From: Corynebacterium doosanense CAU 212 = DSM 45436
GTDB taxonomy: Bacteria; Actinomycetota; Actinomycetes; Mycobacteriales; Mycobacteriaceae
DNA length: 64,000 nt
Assembly (NCBI RefSeq): GCF_000767055.1
Contig: NZ_CP006764.1
Span: 1,426,001 to 1,490,000, forward strand
Reading direction: 5' to 3'
Under the pieces are notes generated by a model, which was not told where the DNA came from, did not search any database, and saw nothing but the letters and a program-made list of their open reading frames with translations. Of the stretch, positions 7,623-15,956 are shown piece by piece. Both the position numbers and the translations under genes were made by a program. Every line of letters begins with the position of its first letter. The first letter of the stretch is position 1.

Positions 7623-8003
7623 ATGGCAGACCGCGTACTCCGTGGCAGCCGCATGGGTGCCGTCAGTTACGAGACGGATCGTGACCACGACCTCGCTCCG
7701 CGTCAGATGGTCAAGTACCGCACCCCGGACGGCGAGATCTTCGACGTCCCCTTCGCTGACGACGCCGAGATTCCCGTCGAATGGCTGTGCAAGAACGGCC
7801 AGGTAGGCACCCTCATCGAGGGCGAGGGGGTCGAGTCCAAGGCGGTCAAGCCGCCGCGCACCCACTGGGACATGCTCCGTGAGCGCCGCTCCCTCGAGGA
7901 GCTCGATGTCCTGCTCGAGGAGCGCCTGGACATCCTGCGCAAGCGTCGTCGCAGCGCGGCCCGTCTGCTCAAGGAGCAGCAGGAGGAGCAGGCGAACAGC
8001 TAG
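7623..8003 (+). CDS. rbpA: RNA polymerase-binding protein RbpA
   Basis: The 126-residue actinobacterial RbpA stabilises open complexes by contacting sigma and the beta subunit. Recognisable parts are the N-terminal tail MADRVLRGSRMGAVSYETD, the core KYRTPDGEIFDVPFADDAEIP with WLCKNG, the basic linker KPPRTHWDMLRERRS and the sigma-interaction helix LEELDVLLEERLDILRKRR. Length and order match the family. It is a single-gene unit with its own promoter and a strong terminator. Confidence 0.97.
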   Translation: MADRVLRGSRMGAVSYETDRDHDLAPRQMVKYRTPDGEIFDVPFADDAEIPVEWLCKNGQVGTLIEGEGVESKAVKPPRTHWDMLRERRSLEELDVLLEERLDILRKRRRSAARLLKEQQEEQANS

Positions 8004-8020
8004 TTCCCCGCTTATCAACG

Positions 8021-8062
8021 AAAAGACCGGCCCCCGCACATCGCTGGGGCCGGTCTCTTTGT
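8021..8062. terminator. rbpA terminator, bidirectional
   Basis: AAAGACCGGCCCC (8022-8034) pairs with GGGGCCGGTCTCTTT (8046-8060) around an 11-base loop, flanked by A and T runs. It serves rbpA and the convergent glycosyltransferase gene. Confidence 0.85.
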
Positions 8063-8070
8063 GTGCCCGG

Positions 8071-8964
8071 TTAGCGCTTAAGGCCCTCGAGCTCGTGCTT
8101 GCCCAGGGAGATCATCTCGCCAGCGAAGTCGCGGGCGTAGGCCGCGCGCTCGCGGATCCGCGCGGGCAGACGATCGAGTCCTGCGGTGTGCGCCTCGTGG
8201 GCGGCGAGCTTGCCCATCTCCTCGGCGAAGTTCTTGGCCTGGGTGGCGCGGTGCGCCACGCCCCACTTGGTCACCTCGAGGAGGGAATCCTTGACGAAGG
8301 ACCCGTCCAGCTTGGACTCCCCCAGCGTGCGCTCGGTGAAGGTGATCGGGACCTCACGCACGTCGAAGCTCTGCTCCCAGGCCTTGAACGCGAGATGGAC
8401 CTGGAAGATGTACCCGGCGGTGGACAGCTCGTTGAGGTCGAGAGCCTCGAGGACCTCGCGGCGGATCGCCCGGTAGCCGGCGGTCATGTCGGTGAGGCCG
8501 GTGCCCAGGGCGGCACCGATGTAGAGGTTGCCACCCCGGGAGAGCAGGAAACGGTTCTTCGGCCAGTTGACCACCTCGCCGCCGTCGACGTAACGCGAGC
8601 CGATGACCAGGTCGGCCCCATCGTCGATCTGGTCCAGCAGGCGCTGCAGCTGCTCCGGGGCGTGGGAGCCGTCGGCGTCCATCTGCACCAGCACGTCGTA
8701 GCCCTCGTCCAGGCCCCAGCGGAATCCCGCCAGGTACGCGCCGAGCAGCCCGTCCTTGGTGGTGCGGTGCAGGACATGGACGGTGTCGTGCTCGGCAGCC
8801 AGCTCGTCGGCCTTGTCGCCGGTGCCGTCGGGGCTGTTGTCGTCGACGACGAGGACGTGCGCCGACGGCGTCGATTCGAGGACCCGGCGCACAATGATGG
8901 GCAGGTTCTCGATCTCGTTGTACGTCGGGATGATCACCAGGGTGTTGTCGCTTGGGTTAGCCAT
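8071..8964 (-). CDS. ppm1: polyprenol monophosphomannose synthase (GT2)
   Basis: Transfers mannose from GDP-mannose to polyprenyl phosphate on the inner membrane face. The product feeds mannolipid, lipoglycan and protein mannosylation. The 297-residue protein shows the GT2 fold: VIIPTYNEIENL at the start, VVDDNSPDGT (39-48), the metal-binding DADGS (96-100) and GSRYVDGGEVVNWPKNR. The 50-residue Ala-rich C-terminal tail is not part of the catalytic fold. It sits just downstream of lnt; mycobacteria fuse these two proteins. ATG at 8964 follows GAGAG. Confidence 0.93.
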   Translation of the reverse strand: MANPSDNTLVIIPTYNEIENLPIIVRRVLESTPSAHVLVVDDNSPDGTGDKADELAAEHDTVHVLHRTTKDGLLGAYLAGFRWGLDEGYDVLVQMDADGSHAPEQLQRLLDQIDDGADLVIGSRYVDGGEVVNWPKNRFLLSRGGNLYIGAALGTGLTDMTAGYRAIRREVLEALDLNELSTAGYIFQVHLAFKAWEQSFDVREVPITFTERTLGESKLDGSFVKDSLLEVTKWGVAHRATQAKNFAEEMGKLAAHEAHTAGLDRLPARIRERAAYARDFAGEMISLGKHELEGLKR

Positions 8965-8975
8965 GCTCTCGTTTC

Positions 8976-10460
8976 CTATTTGCGGGACCGGGTGGTCGCC
9001 AGAGCGGCCACGGTGAAGACGACACCCATAATAGTCAGAGCCCACTGGATCATTGCGCCGAGCGTCGCCGCAGGCGTCACGGTGTCCTTGAGCGGGAGTG
9101 TCTCGGTCAGCGCGGCCGGCTCGAAGATCTCCGACTGCTGGGAGACGGAGCCGTCCGGATGCACGATCGCCGACACTCCGGACGTCGCCGCGATGACCAC
9201 GGCGCGGTCCGTCTCAATGGCGCGCATCCTGCTCATGGCGAGCTGCTGATAGGTCATGTCGCTGAAGCCGAAGGTGGCGTTGTTTGTCGGGGTGACCAGG
9301 ATCTGCGCGCCGTTGGCGATGGACGTGCGGTAGGCGTCGTCCTTGATCACCTCGAAGCAGGTGGCCACGCCGACCGTGACATCGTTCATGGTGACGGTGA
9401 AGTTCCCGTCCCCCGGACTGAAATCGCTGGCCAGGTCCACCATGTCGGTGAACTTGCGGAAGAAGTCTCGCATGGGCATGTACTCGCCAAAGGGCTGGAG
9501 GTAGACCTTACGGTGGTACTCCCCCGCGCCGTCCTCCGGGTCGAAGACCTGCATGGTGTTGTAGTAGCCGGCCTCATCGGTGGTGATCGTGCCCACGAGG
9601 ACCGGTGCCCCGACGGCCGCCACGGCCTCGTTGATGAGCTGTGCGGCCTGCCGATCCTGGAAGGGATTGACATCGGAGGAGTTCTCCGGCCAGATCACCA
9701 GGTCAGGACGTTCGCCACGAGCGGCCAGCTCTTCGGTCACCCGCACGTGGTTGGACAGCACCGCACGCCGCTGGGCGTTGAAGTCAAGGCCGAGGCGCGG
9801 CACATTGCCCTGGATCGCGGCGACATTGACCTCACCGGTGTTGGGAGAGCTCCCCAGGCCAGCGATGATGCCCAGCCCCAGCGGGGCGATGATTCCGAGG
9901 GCGCCGGCGACCCGCAGGCCCGCCGGCGTGGGGCGGTGAAGCAGGCTGAGAGCGAGCGCGCACAATGCCGTGCCTGCGAGGGCGGCGGCGAAGGTCACCA
10001 GGGCGGGACCGCCCCAGGAAGAGAGCTCGGCGAGTGGCCCGTTCACCTGACCCCACGCCAGGCGCACCCAGGCGAAACCGCCGAAGGGCACGGAGCTGCG
10101 CAGGTGTTCGACGGCGACATAGAGCAACGGGAAGGCGAGGAATCCCCACTTCCACCGGGCAATCGCTGCCCCGCCGACGCCGGTGAGGATGGCGTAGAGG
10201 GCACAACTGGCGGCCAGCGCCACGTAGGGGAAGGTGCCCACCAGCTCGCCGATCCAGGGCAGGGCGAACAGGTACATGACCAGGGCGTGCACGAAACCGA
10301 TGAGGGCGCCCCGGCGGAGAGAGGGGCGCCGGAACCCCAGAGTGAAATAGAGCAGCCCAATCCCGATGATGGCCGCGGGCCACCAGCCGATGGGTTCATA
10401 GGAGGCGTAGGCGAGCCAGCCCGAAGCGGCCGCCAACACTAGCTGGATGAGAAGGGTCAC
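8976..10460 (-). CDS. lnt: apolipoprotein N-acyltransferase
   Basis: N-acylates the terminal cysteine of lipoproteins at the outer face of the membrane. The 494-residue protein has about six N-terminal transmembrane helices, an exported nitrilase-like domain and one C-terminal helix. The catalytic triad is visible: E259 in VIWPENSS, K318 in YHRKVYLQPFGEYMP and C368 in GVATCFEV. It overlaps fxsA by 4 bp and is followed 11 bp later by ppm1, so the three form an envelope operon. In C. glutamicum the equivalent protein was called Ppm2. Confidence 0.95.
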   Translation of the reverse strand: MTLLIQLVLAAASGWLAYASYEPIGWWPAAIIGIGLLYFTLGFRRPSLRRGALIGFVHALVMYLFALPWIGELVGTFPYVALAASCALYAILTGVGGAAIARWKWGFLAFPLLYVAVEHLRSSVPFGGFAWVRLAWGQVNGPLAELSSWGGPALVTFAAALAGTALCALALSLLHRPTPAGLRVAGALGIIAPLGLGIIAGLGSSPNTGEVNVAAIQGNVPRLGLDFNAQRRAVLSNHVRVTEELAARGERPDLVIWPENSSDVNPFQDRQAAQLINEAVAAVGAPVLVGTITTDEAGYYNTMQVFDPEDGAGEYHRKVYLQPFGEYMPMRDFFRKFTDMVDLASDFSPGDGNFTVTMNDVTVGVATCFEVIKDDAYRTSIANGAQILVTPTNNATFGFSDMTYQQLAMSRMRAIETDRAVVIAATSGVSAIVHPDGSVSQQSEIFEPAALTETLPLKDTVTPAATLGAMIQWALTIMGVVFTVAALATTRSRK

Positions 10461-10948
10461 GGGCGGAGTTCCTCGGGATCCTCGTCAATGACGAAGTGGC
10501 CGTAGTTGGTGTGGTTCTGCGACATCGGCGACCGGGTGTACATCCGGGTGCCAAAGCTCTCCACCGACTTGGTCACCTGGGCAGCGACAAACTTCCGCAG
10601 CAGCGCGCGGGTCGGGGGGAAGATGAACAGCAGTCCGACGACGCCGGTGACAAATCCCGGCGTGGCGGCGAGCAGGGTGCCCACCATGATGAGCCCGAGC
10701 TCACCGGCGATCTTTCCGGCGCTGACCTGCCCGCTCCCAGCGGCACTGCTGCCTCCCTCCTGAGCCTCCTGAGCAGCCTGGGCCGCCTTTCCCGTCACCG
10801 AGCGCAACTGGCTCAATCCGAAGAGTCCACCGACGATCATGAGACCGAAGAAGGCGAGCAACGCCCAACCGACCCCGATCCAGGTGGCAACCAGGTAGAA
10901 CACGACGGCTTCGAGGGCGATATAGGCAACTACTAGAGCAAACGGCAT
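10457..10948 (-). CDS. FxsA-family membrane protein
   Basis: The 163-residue product begins MPFALVVAYIALEAVVFYLV and has the FxsA pattern: two helices near the start, a Gly/Ala/Ser-rich loop, then ELGLIMVGTLLAATPGFVTGVVGLLFIFPPTR. The C-terminal tail is polar. FxsA of E. coli modulates phage F exclusion; the general role is unknown. The stop overlaps the lnt start (4 bp), making it the first gene of the lnt-ppm1 operon. Confidence 0.88.
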   Translation of the reverse strand: MPFALVVAYIALEAVVFYLVATWIGVGWALLAFFGLMIVGGLFGLSQLRSVTGKAAQAAQEAQEGGSSAAGSGQVSAGKIAGELGLIMVGTLLAATPGFVTGVVGLLFIFPPTRALLRKFVAAQVTKSVESFGTRMYTRSPMSQNHTNYGHFVIDEDPEELRP

Positions 10949-10958
10949 GGCTGCCACC

Positions 10959-12140
10959 TTAGCGGAGGTGGCCAAGCAGCCAGGCGGAGTCGTCGGGAAG
11001 CCACTGGAAATACGGGGCGAAGTGGTTGAGCCCGGTCCGGCCTGGGATCCGGCGCAGTTCCCGCGCATGCCACTCAGCGCTGGGCCAGGCCTGGTGAAGC
11101 TTATCGATCATCGGGAAGGGAATGACGTCATCATGAATCGATCCCCACAGCCGAACCGGGACGTCGGGGTCGTGGGCTCCGAGACGGCGACGGCCTATTT
11201 CTGCGCTGGTGGCTGGGAGTTCGTCGATAAGCTCCCCCAGTGGCCTGCCCGAGGCGGTCCACGTCGAGGTGTGGTGCCAACCCGAGGTCAGCAGGGAGCC
11301 GCCGGAGCAGGTGGCCAGGTTGTCGTCGAGTTGCTTCAGCCCGCGAGGGGTAAGCTGTCCGGCGATTTCTGCGTGGATGTCCTCGTCAGAGACCATGAGG
11401 CCGGCGACGGTGTAGGCGATGACCCCGGAGACGAGGGAGCCGTCGACGTGGTCGACGACGTCGTCGAGACGCGCCGGCGGAGCACCGACCACGGCCGCCG
11501 CCGGCTTCTCTCCCGCCCCGTGTTCGAGGTAGGCGCCCACGGCCCCGCCGCCCTGTGAGAAGCCCCACAGCCCGAGCGTGCCACCCGCGCCGAGGCACCG
11601 GGCGACGGTGACGGCGTCGGCCAACGCGTTCGCGCCGGCGAGGTGGTCGCAGTAGAGCTGGACGTTATGCACGGGGTCACGTGGATAGTCGATGAGCACC
11701 ACGTCCGCGCCCGCGTCGAGGAACCAGTTGATGGAGGGCTGCTCGTAGGCGGCGATGAAGTCCGGCGGCCAGAAGCCGCGCAGTCCAACGGAACAGCTGT
11801 AGGAGGGATTGCAGTGCCGGGCCACGCCCTGTGTCGACGGCGCGAAACCGACCAACGGACCCGGGCGGCCGGAGCGAAAGAGCGCGCCGCTGGCCACGAG
11901 CCCCTGCCCGCGGGAGTCGGTGGTGACGTAATCGAAGCTGGTGGCCTGCTGCCGCCCGCGCAGCCCGACCGCGGGGATCGGCCAGGAGCGCAACAGTGTG
12001 CCCGCGTCGGCGCCGGGGGCGTAGGACTCCGGCGGGCGTTGCGGAAGGTAGCCGCGGAACAGGCCCGCAAAGGTGTCGGCCGCGATGGGGCCCAGGGTCG
12101 ACGCTAATCGACGCCCCGAACCCGCGTGGTAGGTAACCAT
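10959..12140 (-). CDS. alpha/beta hydrolase, secretory-lipase (LIP) family-like
   Basis: The 393-residue product carries the nucleophile elbow GFSQGGGAVG, an Asp in GSIHDDVIPF and a late His in GLNHFAPYFQW, the usual serine hydrolase triad. Layout (SFDYVTTDSRGQG early, then PLVGFAPSTQGVA and YPRDPVHN) resembles the LIP/secretory lipase family of mycolic-acid actinobacteria. No clear signal peptide in the chosen frame. ATG at 12140 is used; ATG at 12164 would lie only 6 bp from the divergent gene. Substrate unknown; lipid or ester hydrolysis is likely. Confidence 0.8.
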   Translation of the reverse strand: MVTYHAGSGRRLASTLGPIAADTFAGLFRGYLPQRPPESYAPGADAGTLLRSWPIPAVGLRGRQQATSFDYVTTDSRGQGLVASGALFRSGRPGPLVGFAPSTQGVARHCNPSYSCSVGLRGFWPPDFIAAYEQPSINWFLDAGADVVLIDYPRDPVHNVQLYCDHLAGANALADAVTVARCLGAGGTLGLWGFSQGGGAVGAYLEHGAGEKPAAAVVGAPPARLDDVVDHVDGSLVSGVIAYTVAGLMVSDEDIHAEIAGQLTPRGLKQLDDNLATCSGGSLLTSGWHHTSTWTASGRPLGELIDELPATSAEIGRRRLGAHDPDVPVRLWGSIHDDVIPFPMIDKLHQAWPSAEWHARELRRIPGRTGLNHFAPYFQWLPDDSAWLLGHLR

Positions 12141-12169
12141 GCGGGACAGCTTAACTAGAGTCATCGAGC

Positions 12170-12826
12170 ATGAGACTCATCTCGTCCGCTGACGGCACCA
12201 CCGTGCGAATCCACGTAGCGGGCCGGCGCCTGAGCGCGGCGGACTTCGCCGTGTTGGTTGAGGCGGCCTCGCGTGGCGACGGCGACCTGTACATCACATC
12301 CCGGGGCAACATCCAGATCCGGGGTCTGGCGGAGGTCCCGGACAAGCTGTCGGCACTGTCGGCAATGTCGGATTCGGCTGCGGGAGGCGTCGATAAGCCC
12401 GCCGAACTGGGATGGTTCGAACGCCCGGACGGCACGGTCGATCTGGGCGGGGCGCTCGCCTTCGGGGTGATCCGCGCGAAGGTGGCGAAGCTGCTGACGG
12501 TGCTGGAGGCGGAGGTCACGGTCACGGCGCGGCGCACATTTGTGCTGCACGGGCTCGAACCTCACGTGGCTGAGGCGGCCGTGCGGGTGCTCGCGCCCCT
12601 GGGGGTCAGCTTCGACGAGGCGACGGACCTGGTGCGCATCAGCGCGTGCGTGGGCGCGCCGGCGTGCCGCCATGGGCTGACCGATGTGCGCCAGGACGCG
12701 TTTCGCGCCGACACGCCCGGCAGAGTGCATTTTGTCGGATGCGCGAAGGCCTGCGGGCGGCCGACGGAGCCGCACACCGAGTTCATGGCCACCGGCGAGG
12801 GTGAGTACGAGGTGACCAAACGTTAG
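12170..12826 (+). CDS. CobG/nitrite-sulfite reductase-like siroheme/Fe-S protein, half-length
   Basis: The 218-residue product has the ferredoxin-like half domain (ADFAVLVEAASRGDGDLYITSRGNIQIRGL) followed by the Fe-S and siroheme motif: ISACVGAPACRHG and VHFVGCAKACGRP give C-x5-C plus C-x3-C. CobG (precorrin-3B synthase) and assimilatory reductases normally hold two such halves in 400 or more residues; here only one is present. No other cobalamin gene is visible around it. It could be a reduced remnant or a distinct small redox protein. An AT-rich island follows immediately. Confidence 0.75.
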   Translation: MRLISSADGTTVRIHVAGRRLSAADFAVLVEAASRGDGDLYITSRGNIQIRGLAEVPDKLSALSAMSDSAAGGVDKPAELGWFERPDGTVDLGGALAFGVIRAKVAKLLTVLEAEVTVTARRTFVLHGLEPHVAEAAVRVLAPLGVSFDEATDLVRISACVGAPACRHGLTDVRQDAFRADTPGRVHFVGCAKACGRPTEPHTEFMATGEGEYEVTKR

Positions 12827-13138
12827 CGGGGCCCAAAAACATTTCTCGCAAACTAACGATAATAGGACCTGCGATTCCAGATTACAGATAACTCAACATA
12901 TGAAGCCAGCAGGCACAACTTTGATAAGCGAGTCACGCTTGCTAAAGGCCATAGCATTTAAATAGCTCACCTCCCCAACCACGTGCCAACCGAAGTCAGA
13001 TGCAGTATCATCAAAACTCGGTTGAGCAAGTAAAAAGCTTCTGGTGATCAATAGCGATACAAGCTCCCACGCTTCAACATATACCTATGCAGTCGTCGTT
13101 CCCCAGTTCCAACACCAAACCTAGATGAAGGCGCAAAG
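12827..13138. other. AT-rich 312-bp region at the left edge of the OLD island
   Basis: Composition changes abruptly within about 15 bases of the cobG-like stop codon. The region holds the upstream DNA of the OLD nuclease gene and, on the minus strand, a possible gene remnant (12893-13084). No integrase, tRNA edge or clear direct repeat was seen. Confidence 0.6.
12893..13084 (-). pseudogene. possible remnant of a decayed gene
   Basis: A 63-codon open frame ends with TGA at 12893 and begins after an in-frame TAG. It reads like ordinary protein (segments WELVSLLITRSFLLAQ, DFGWHVVGEVSYLNAMAF and DSLIKVVPAGFIC) but has no good start or ribosome binding site. Its AT-rich codons match the neighbouring OLD gene. 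It may be the tail of a gene lost from the island; chance cannot be excluded. Confidence 0.3.
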
Positions 13139-15061
13139 ATGATCATCAAATCGATACGATACCTAGGGATCAAGGGTGCCTCGAAACCCGTTGAAATCTT
13201 CCTCGATCCGGCAACCACGGTGCTATGCGGAAAAAATGATGCTGGTAAGTCGACAGCACTCGAAGCGATGAACCTCTTTTTCAATGGGAAGCAGATCCCA
13301 GAACCTCTTGTAACTAAAATCAATGGGATTGCCATCGAATCATCCTGGGTTGAAATAGTATTCGACGACGTTCCGTCCGATATCGTTATCGATTCGACCG
13401 CAAAGACGACATTGGCCGACGAGTTACTCCTAACCCCTGAAGGAATGTTGAGGATAAAGAGAGATTTCACCGGAAGTAAACCAAAAACCACGATTATCGC
13501 ACCGCACCCAGTCTTGGCAGAGAATCAAACATCACTCTTGGAATTGAAAATAAAAGACCTTAAAAATCTGGTTAGTGAATGGGGAATAGGTGACAGGGTA
13601 GCCGACCACCGATCTTCCGGAGCTTATAGGCGCGCACTATATACCGAAATGGATAGATTTATCTTACTTGACGAGTATGAGCTGTCCAATCCGGACTCTG
13701 ATTTAAAGGACTTCGTCGCTAGACTCAACGACGTACTCCCCTCGTTTTCCCTCTTTAAAGCAGAACAAGTTTCCAACGAAGGGGAGTCGTTTATTCAAAG
13801 CCCAGCAACCGCCGTGGTCGAACGGGTGCTTAAATCGCACTCCGAATCACTCGGCAAAGTCACCAAAATGATCATTCGAGACATGGAGATTCAGTTCCGG
13901 GCAGTTGCCGATGAACTGGGTCGGATCGCACCCTCACTCGCTACTACTTTCCATCCGGATGATCTCAAGCCCGACTGGAAGAAGGCCTTTTCCAAGGCCT
14001 CCTTCGTGGACCACATGGGCGTTCCGCTGAGCATGCGAGGAAGCGGAATGCGCCGATTGGCATTATTAAGCTTCTTTCGAGCCCAGATCGGCTCGAACAT
14101 GAGTTCCAATCATATCTATGCGGTAGAAGAACCTGAAGTTTTCCTTCACCCCAAACTTCAAACCGAGATTTGGAGCACCCTTTTCGATTTATCGAGTGGA
14201 GGTGGACAGCAGATAATCCTTACCACCCATTCTCCAAACTTTGTGCGTCTGGCACCGGTCGATTCCATTCGATATATCACCGATGACTCAGTACATTGGT
14301 ATTCTCCTGGAGGCATGGGCACCGTGGCTTCGGCTAGTGATTTGCTTCCGTTAATTCAGTCCTCATTAGGAGTGCTTTCAGATCATAATGTCAAATGCTT
14401 CCTACTAGTCGAGGGTTCCAGAGACATTGAAAGCTTGACTCGGCTGTTTTCAACCGAAATCGCAGAGAAAGAATTTGGCCTTGGTTCGGCCGTTGATGAT
14501 GGACGGCTGATGATGCTTCCGATTGGCGGATGCGGTGCTACGAGTATTTGGTCTGGCCGTTTAGACTCATTGGATCGAACTGTAATACAGTTACTAGACG
14601 GGGATAAACCTCCCTACGAGCATAAATCAGAGTATTCTCTCGAGGAAGACGGTTTCTGCGTGACTGCTAAGTTGGACGTAAGGGAATTGGAGAATACACT
14701 TCCACGTAATCGCGTAATTGAGATCTTGACAGAAACTTGGGGGTACGCTGGCTCTGGGCTGGATCCACAGGCTCTGGAAGCCCAGCTCGAGGACTTTTTA
14801 CCCCAAGACGAAACTCATTATTCTATTTGCGATATTCCGACTTCTTGCGCTGAAGCTTTCTATATGGCGTCCGGGTCCCCCATCGACTCGAGATCCGGTA
14901 CTGTTTCAGATGACGATCGCATACGCATTAGGGATAAGGAAGCCAAGGTTAAATATATTCTTGCGCGGGCCTTCGGGCAATGTGATGCTAACGATTTGAA
15001 CTATATAAAAGCCACTAATTTAGGTAGCCTCCTCAAGCTGCTTCAGGGCCTAGTGGCGTAA
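13139..15061 (+). CDS. OLD-family ATPase with TOPRIM nuclease domain
   Basis: The 640-residue product combines a split SMC/RecF-type ATPase with a C-terminal TOPRIM domain. Walker A is GKNDAGKS (31-38), the signature-like stretch is LSMRGSGMRR (298-307), Walker B is HIYAVEEPEVFLHP (325-338) and the H-loop is TTHS (362-365). TOPRIM shows LLVEGSRD with E425 and LLDGD with D487 and D489, the expected metal ligands. OLD proteins cleave DNA and block phage (P2 Old; Gabija GajA works with a UvrD-type helicase). No helicase or partner gene is adjacent, so this is a stand-alone type. Low GC and codon use unlike both flanks indicate transfer. GAAGG lies 8 bases before the ATG. Confidence 0.88.
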   Translation: MIIKSIRYLGIKGASKPVEIFLDPATTVLCGKNDAGKSTALEAMNLFFNGKQIPEPLVTKINGIAIESSWVEIVFDDVPSDIVIDSTAKTTLADELLLTPEGMLRIKRDFTGSKPKTTIIAPHPVLAENQTSLLELKIKDLKNLVSEWGIGDRVADHRSSGAYRRALYTEMDRFILLDEYELSNPDSDLKDFVARLNDVLPSFSLFKAEQVSNEGESFIQSPATAVVERVLKSHSESLGKVTKMIIRDMEIQFRAVADELGRIAPSLATTFHPDDLKPDWKKAFSKASFVDHMGVPLSMRGSGMRRLALLSFFRAQIGSNMSSNHIYAVEEPEVFLHPKLQTEIWSTLFDLSSGGGQQIILTTHSPNFVRLAPVDSIRYITDDSVHWYSPGGMGTVASASDLLPLIQSSLGVLSDHNVKCFLLVEGSRDIESLTRLFSTEIAEKEFGLGSAVDDGRLMMLPIGGCGATSIWSGRLDSLDRTVIQLLDGDKPPYEHKSEYSLEEDGFCVTAKLDVRELENTLPRNRVIEILTETWGYAGSGLDPQALEAQLEDFLPQDETHYSICDIPTSCAEAFYMASGSPIDSRSGTVSDDDRIRIRDKEAKVKYILARAFGQCDANDLNYIKATNLGSLLKLLQGLVA

Positions 15062-15101
15062 AGCTATTTTTTTGATGCTGCATTCACCGCGCTCTTAAGA
15101 A

Positions 15102-15797
15102 TCACCGTGGCATGTGCCGCCAGATCGGGCGTGGCACCAGATTCATGATGGTGGCCAGGACGAGCAGCCCCGGTGGGATCCAGAAGGTGCCGGGGCGACC
15201 GAAGCGCTCGACCACCGCGCGGGCGACCTGCTCCGGGCGCACCGACATCACCGCGGGTGACATGCCCTCGGTCATCGAGCCGATGACAAACCCGGGACGC
15301 GCGATGTAGAGCTCCAGGTCGGTGCCGTGGAGGCGGTCGGCGAGTCCCTGGCAGAAGGCGTCGAGGCCGGCCTTGGTGGAGCCGTAGACGTAGTTGGCGC
15401 GCCGAGGCCTCCAGCCGGCGATGGAGGAAAACGCCACGATGCGCCCGGAGCTCATGTGGTCGGCGAGAACGGTGAGCATGGAGATCTGGGCGACATAATC
15501 CACCAGGGCTATCTCGGCGGCATGGTGTTCATCCGTCTCCGCGCGCTCCTGATCCCCGAGGATGCCGAAGGCCACGATGGCGGTGTCGATGGGCCCGGCA
15601 AGGCGTTCCGCCTCCTCGACGAGCGCCCGGTGAGAGTCGAGGTCGGTGGCCTCGAAGGCCAGCGTGTGGGTGGTTCCGGGCAGCTCCGGGATCTTCTCCG
15701 GGTCCCTGGCTGCGAGGACCACCTGCTCCCCCTCCCCGATCAGCTTGACGATTTCCGTGCCGATGTCGCTGGTCGCGCCGAGGAGGAGGATGCTCAT
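15102..15797 (-). CDS. short-chain dehydrogenase (DprE2-like SDR)
   Basis: The 231-residue SDR has the cofactor motif ILLLGATSDIGTEI (3-16), an AFGI strand end at the NNAG position, and the catalytic Ser-Tyr-Lys in SSIAGWRPRRANYVYGSTKAG. The C-terminal RPGFVIG and the IWRHMPR tail resemble DprE2, the reductase making decaprenylphosphoryl-arabinose for the cell wall. A second DprE2-type paralogue is common in corynebacteria, so the substrate is uncertain. It converges on the OLD island, which ends before its stop codon. About 160 bp upstream hold no visible gene. Confidence 0.85.
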   Translation of the reverse strand: MSILLLGATSDIGTEIVKLIGEGEQVVLAARDPEKIPELPGTTHTLAFEATDLDSHRALVEEAERLAGPIDTAIVAFGILGDQERAETDEHHAAEIALVDYVAQISMLTVLADHMSSGRIVAFSSIAGWRPRRANYVYGSTKAGLDAFCQGLADRLHGTDLELYIARPGFVIGSMTEGMSPAVMSVRPEQVARAVVERFGRPGTFWIPPGLLVLATIMNLVPRPIWRHMPR

Positions 15798-15956
15798 GAG
15801 CCGACAGTGTATCCGGTCAAGGACAACGAGCCGAGGGTGCGCTTCTCATTGAACGTGCCCACGGAAGAGCACTCCAGTCTGACCGCGGTAGGACGAGGTC
15901 GAGGGTGGGCACAACTGGGTGGTGGACGACGAATAGGGCGAGTTGTGGAATATCAC

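Noticed and set aside
8976-10460. Considered a ppm1-lnt fusion as in mycobacteria
   Set aside because: Separate start, stop and an 11-bp gap are clear; the two genes are adjacent but not fused.
13048-13491. Minus-strand frame overlapping the 5' end of the OLD gene
   Set aside because: The OLD frame has Walker A in this stretch; the antisense frame shows no motif.
13139-15061. Considered Gabija (GajA)
   Set aside because: No UvrD/GajB-type helicase gene is adjacent on either side.
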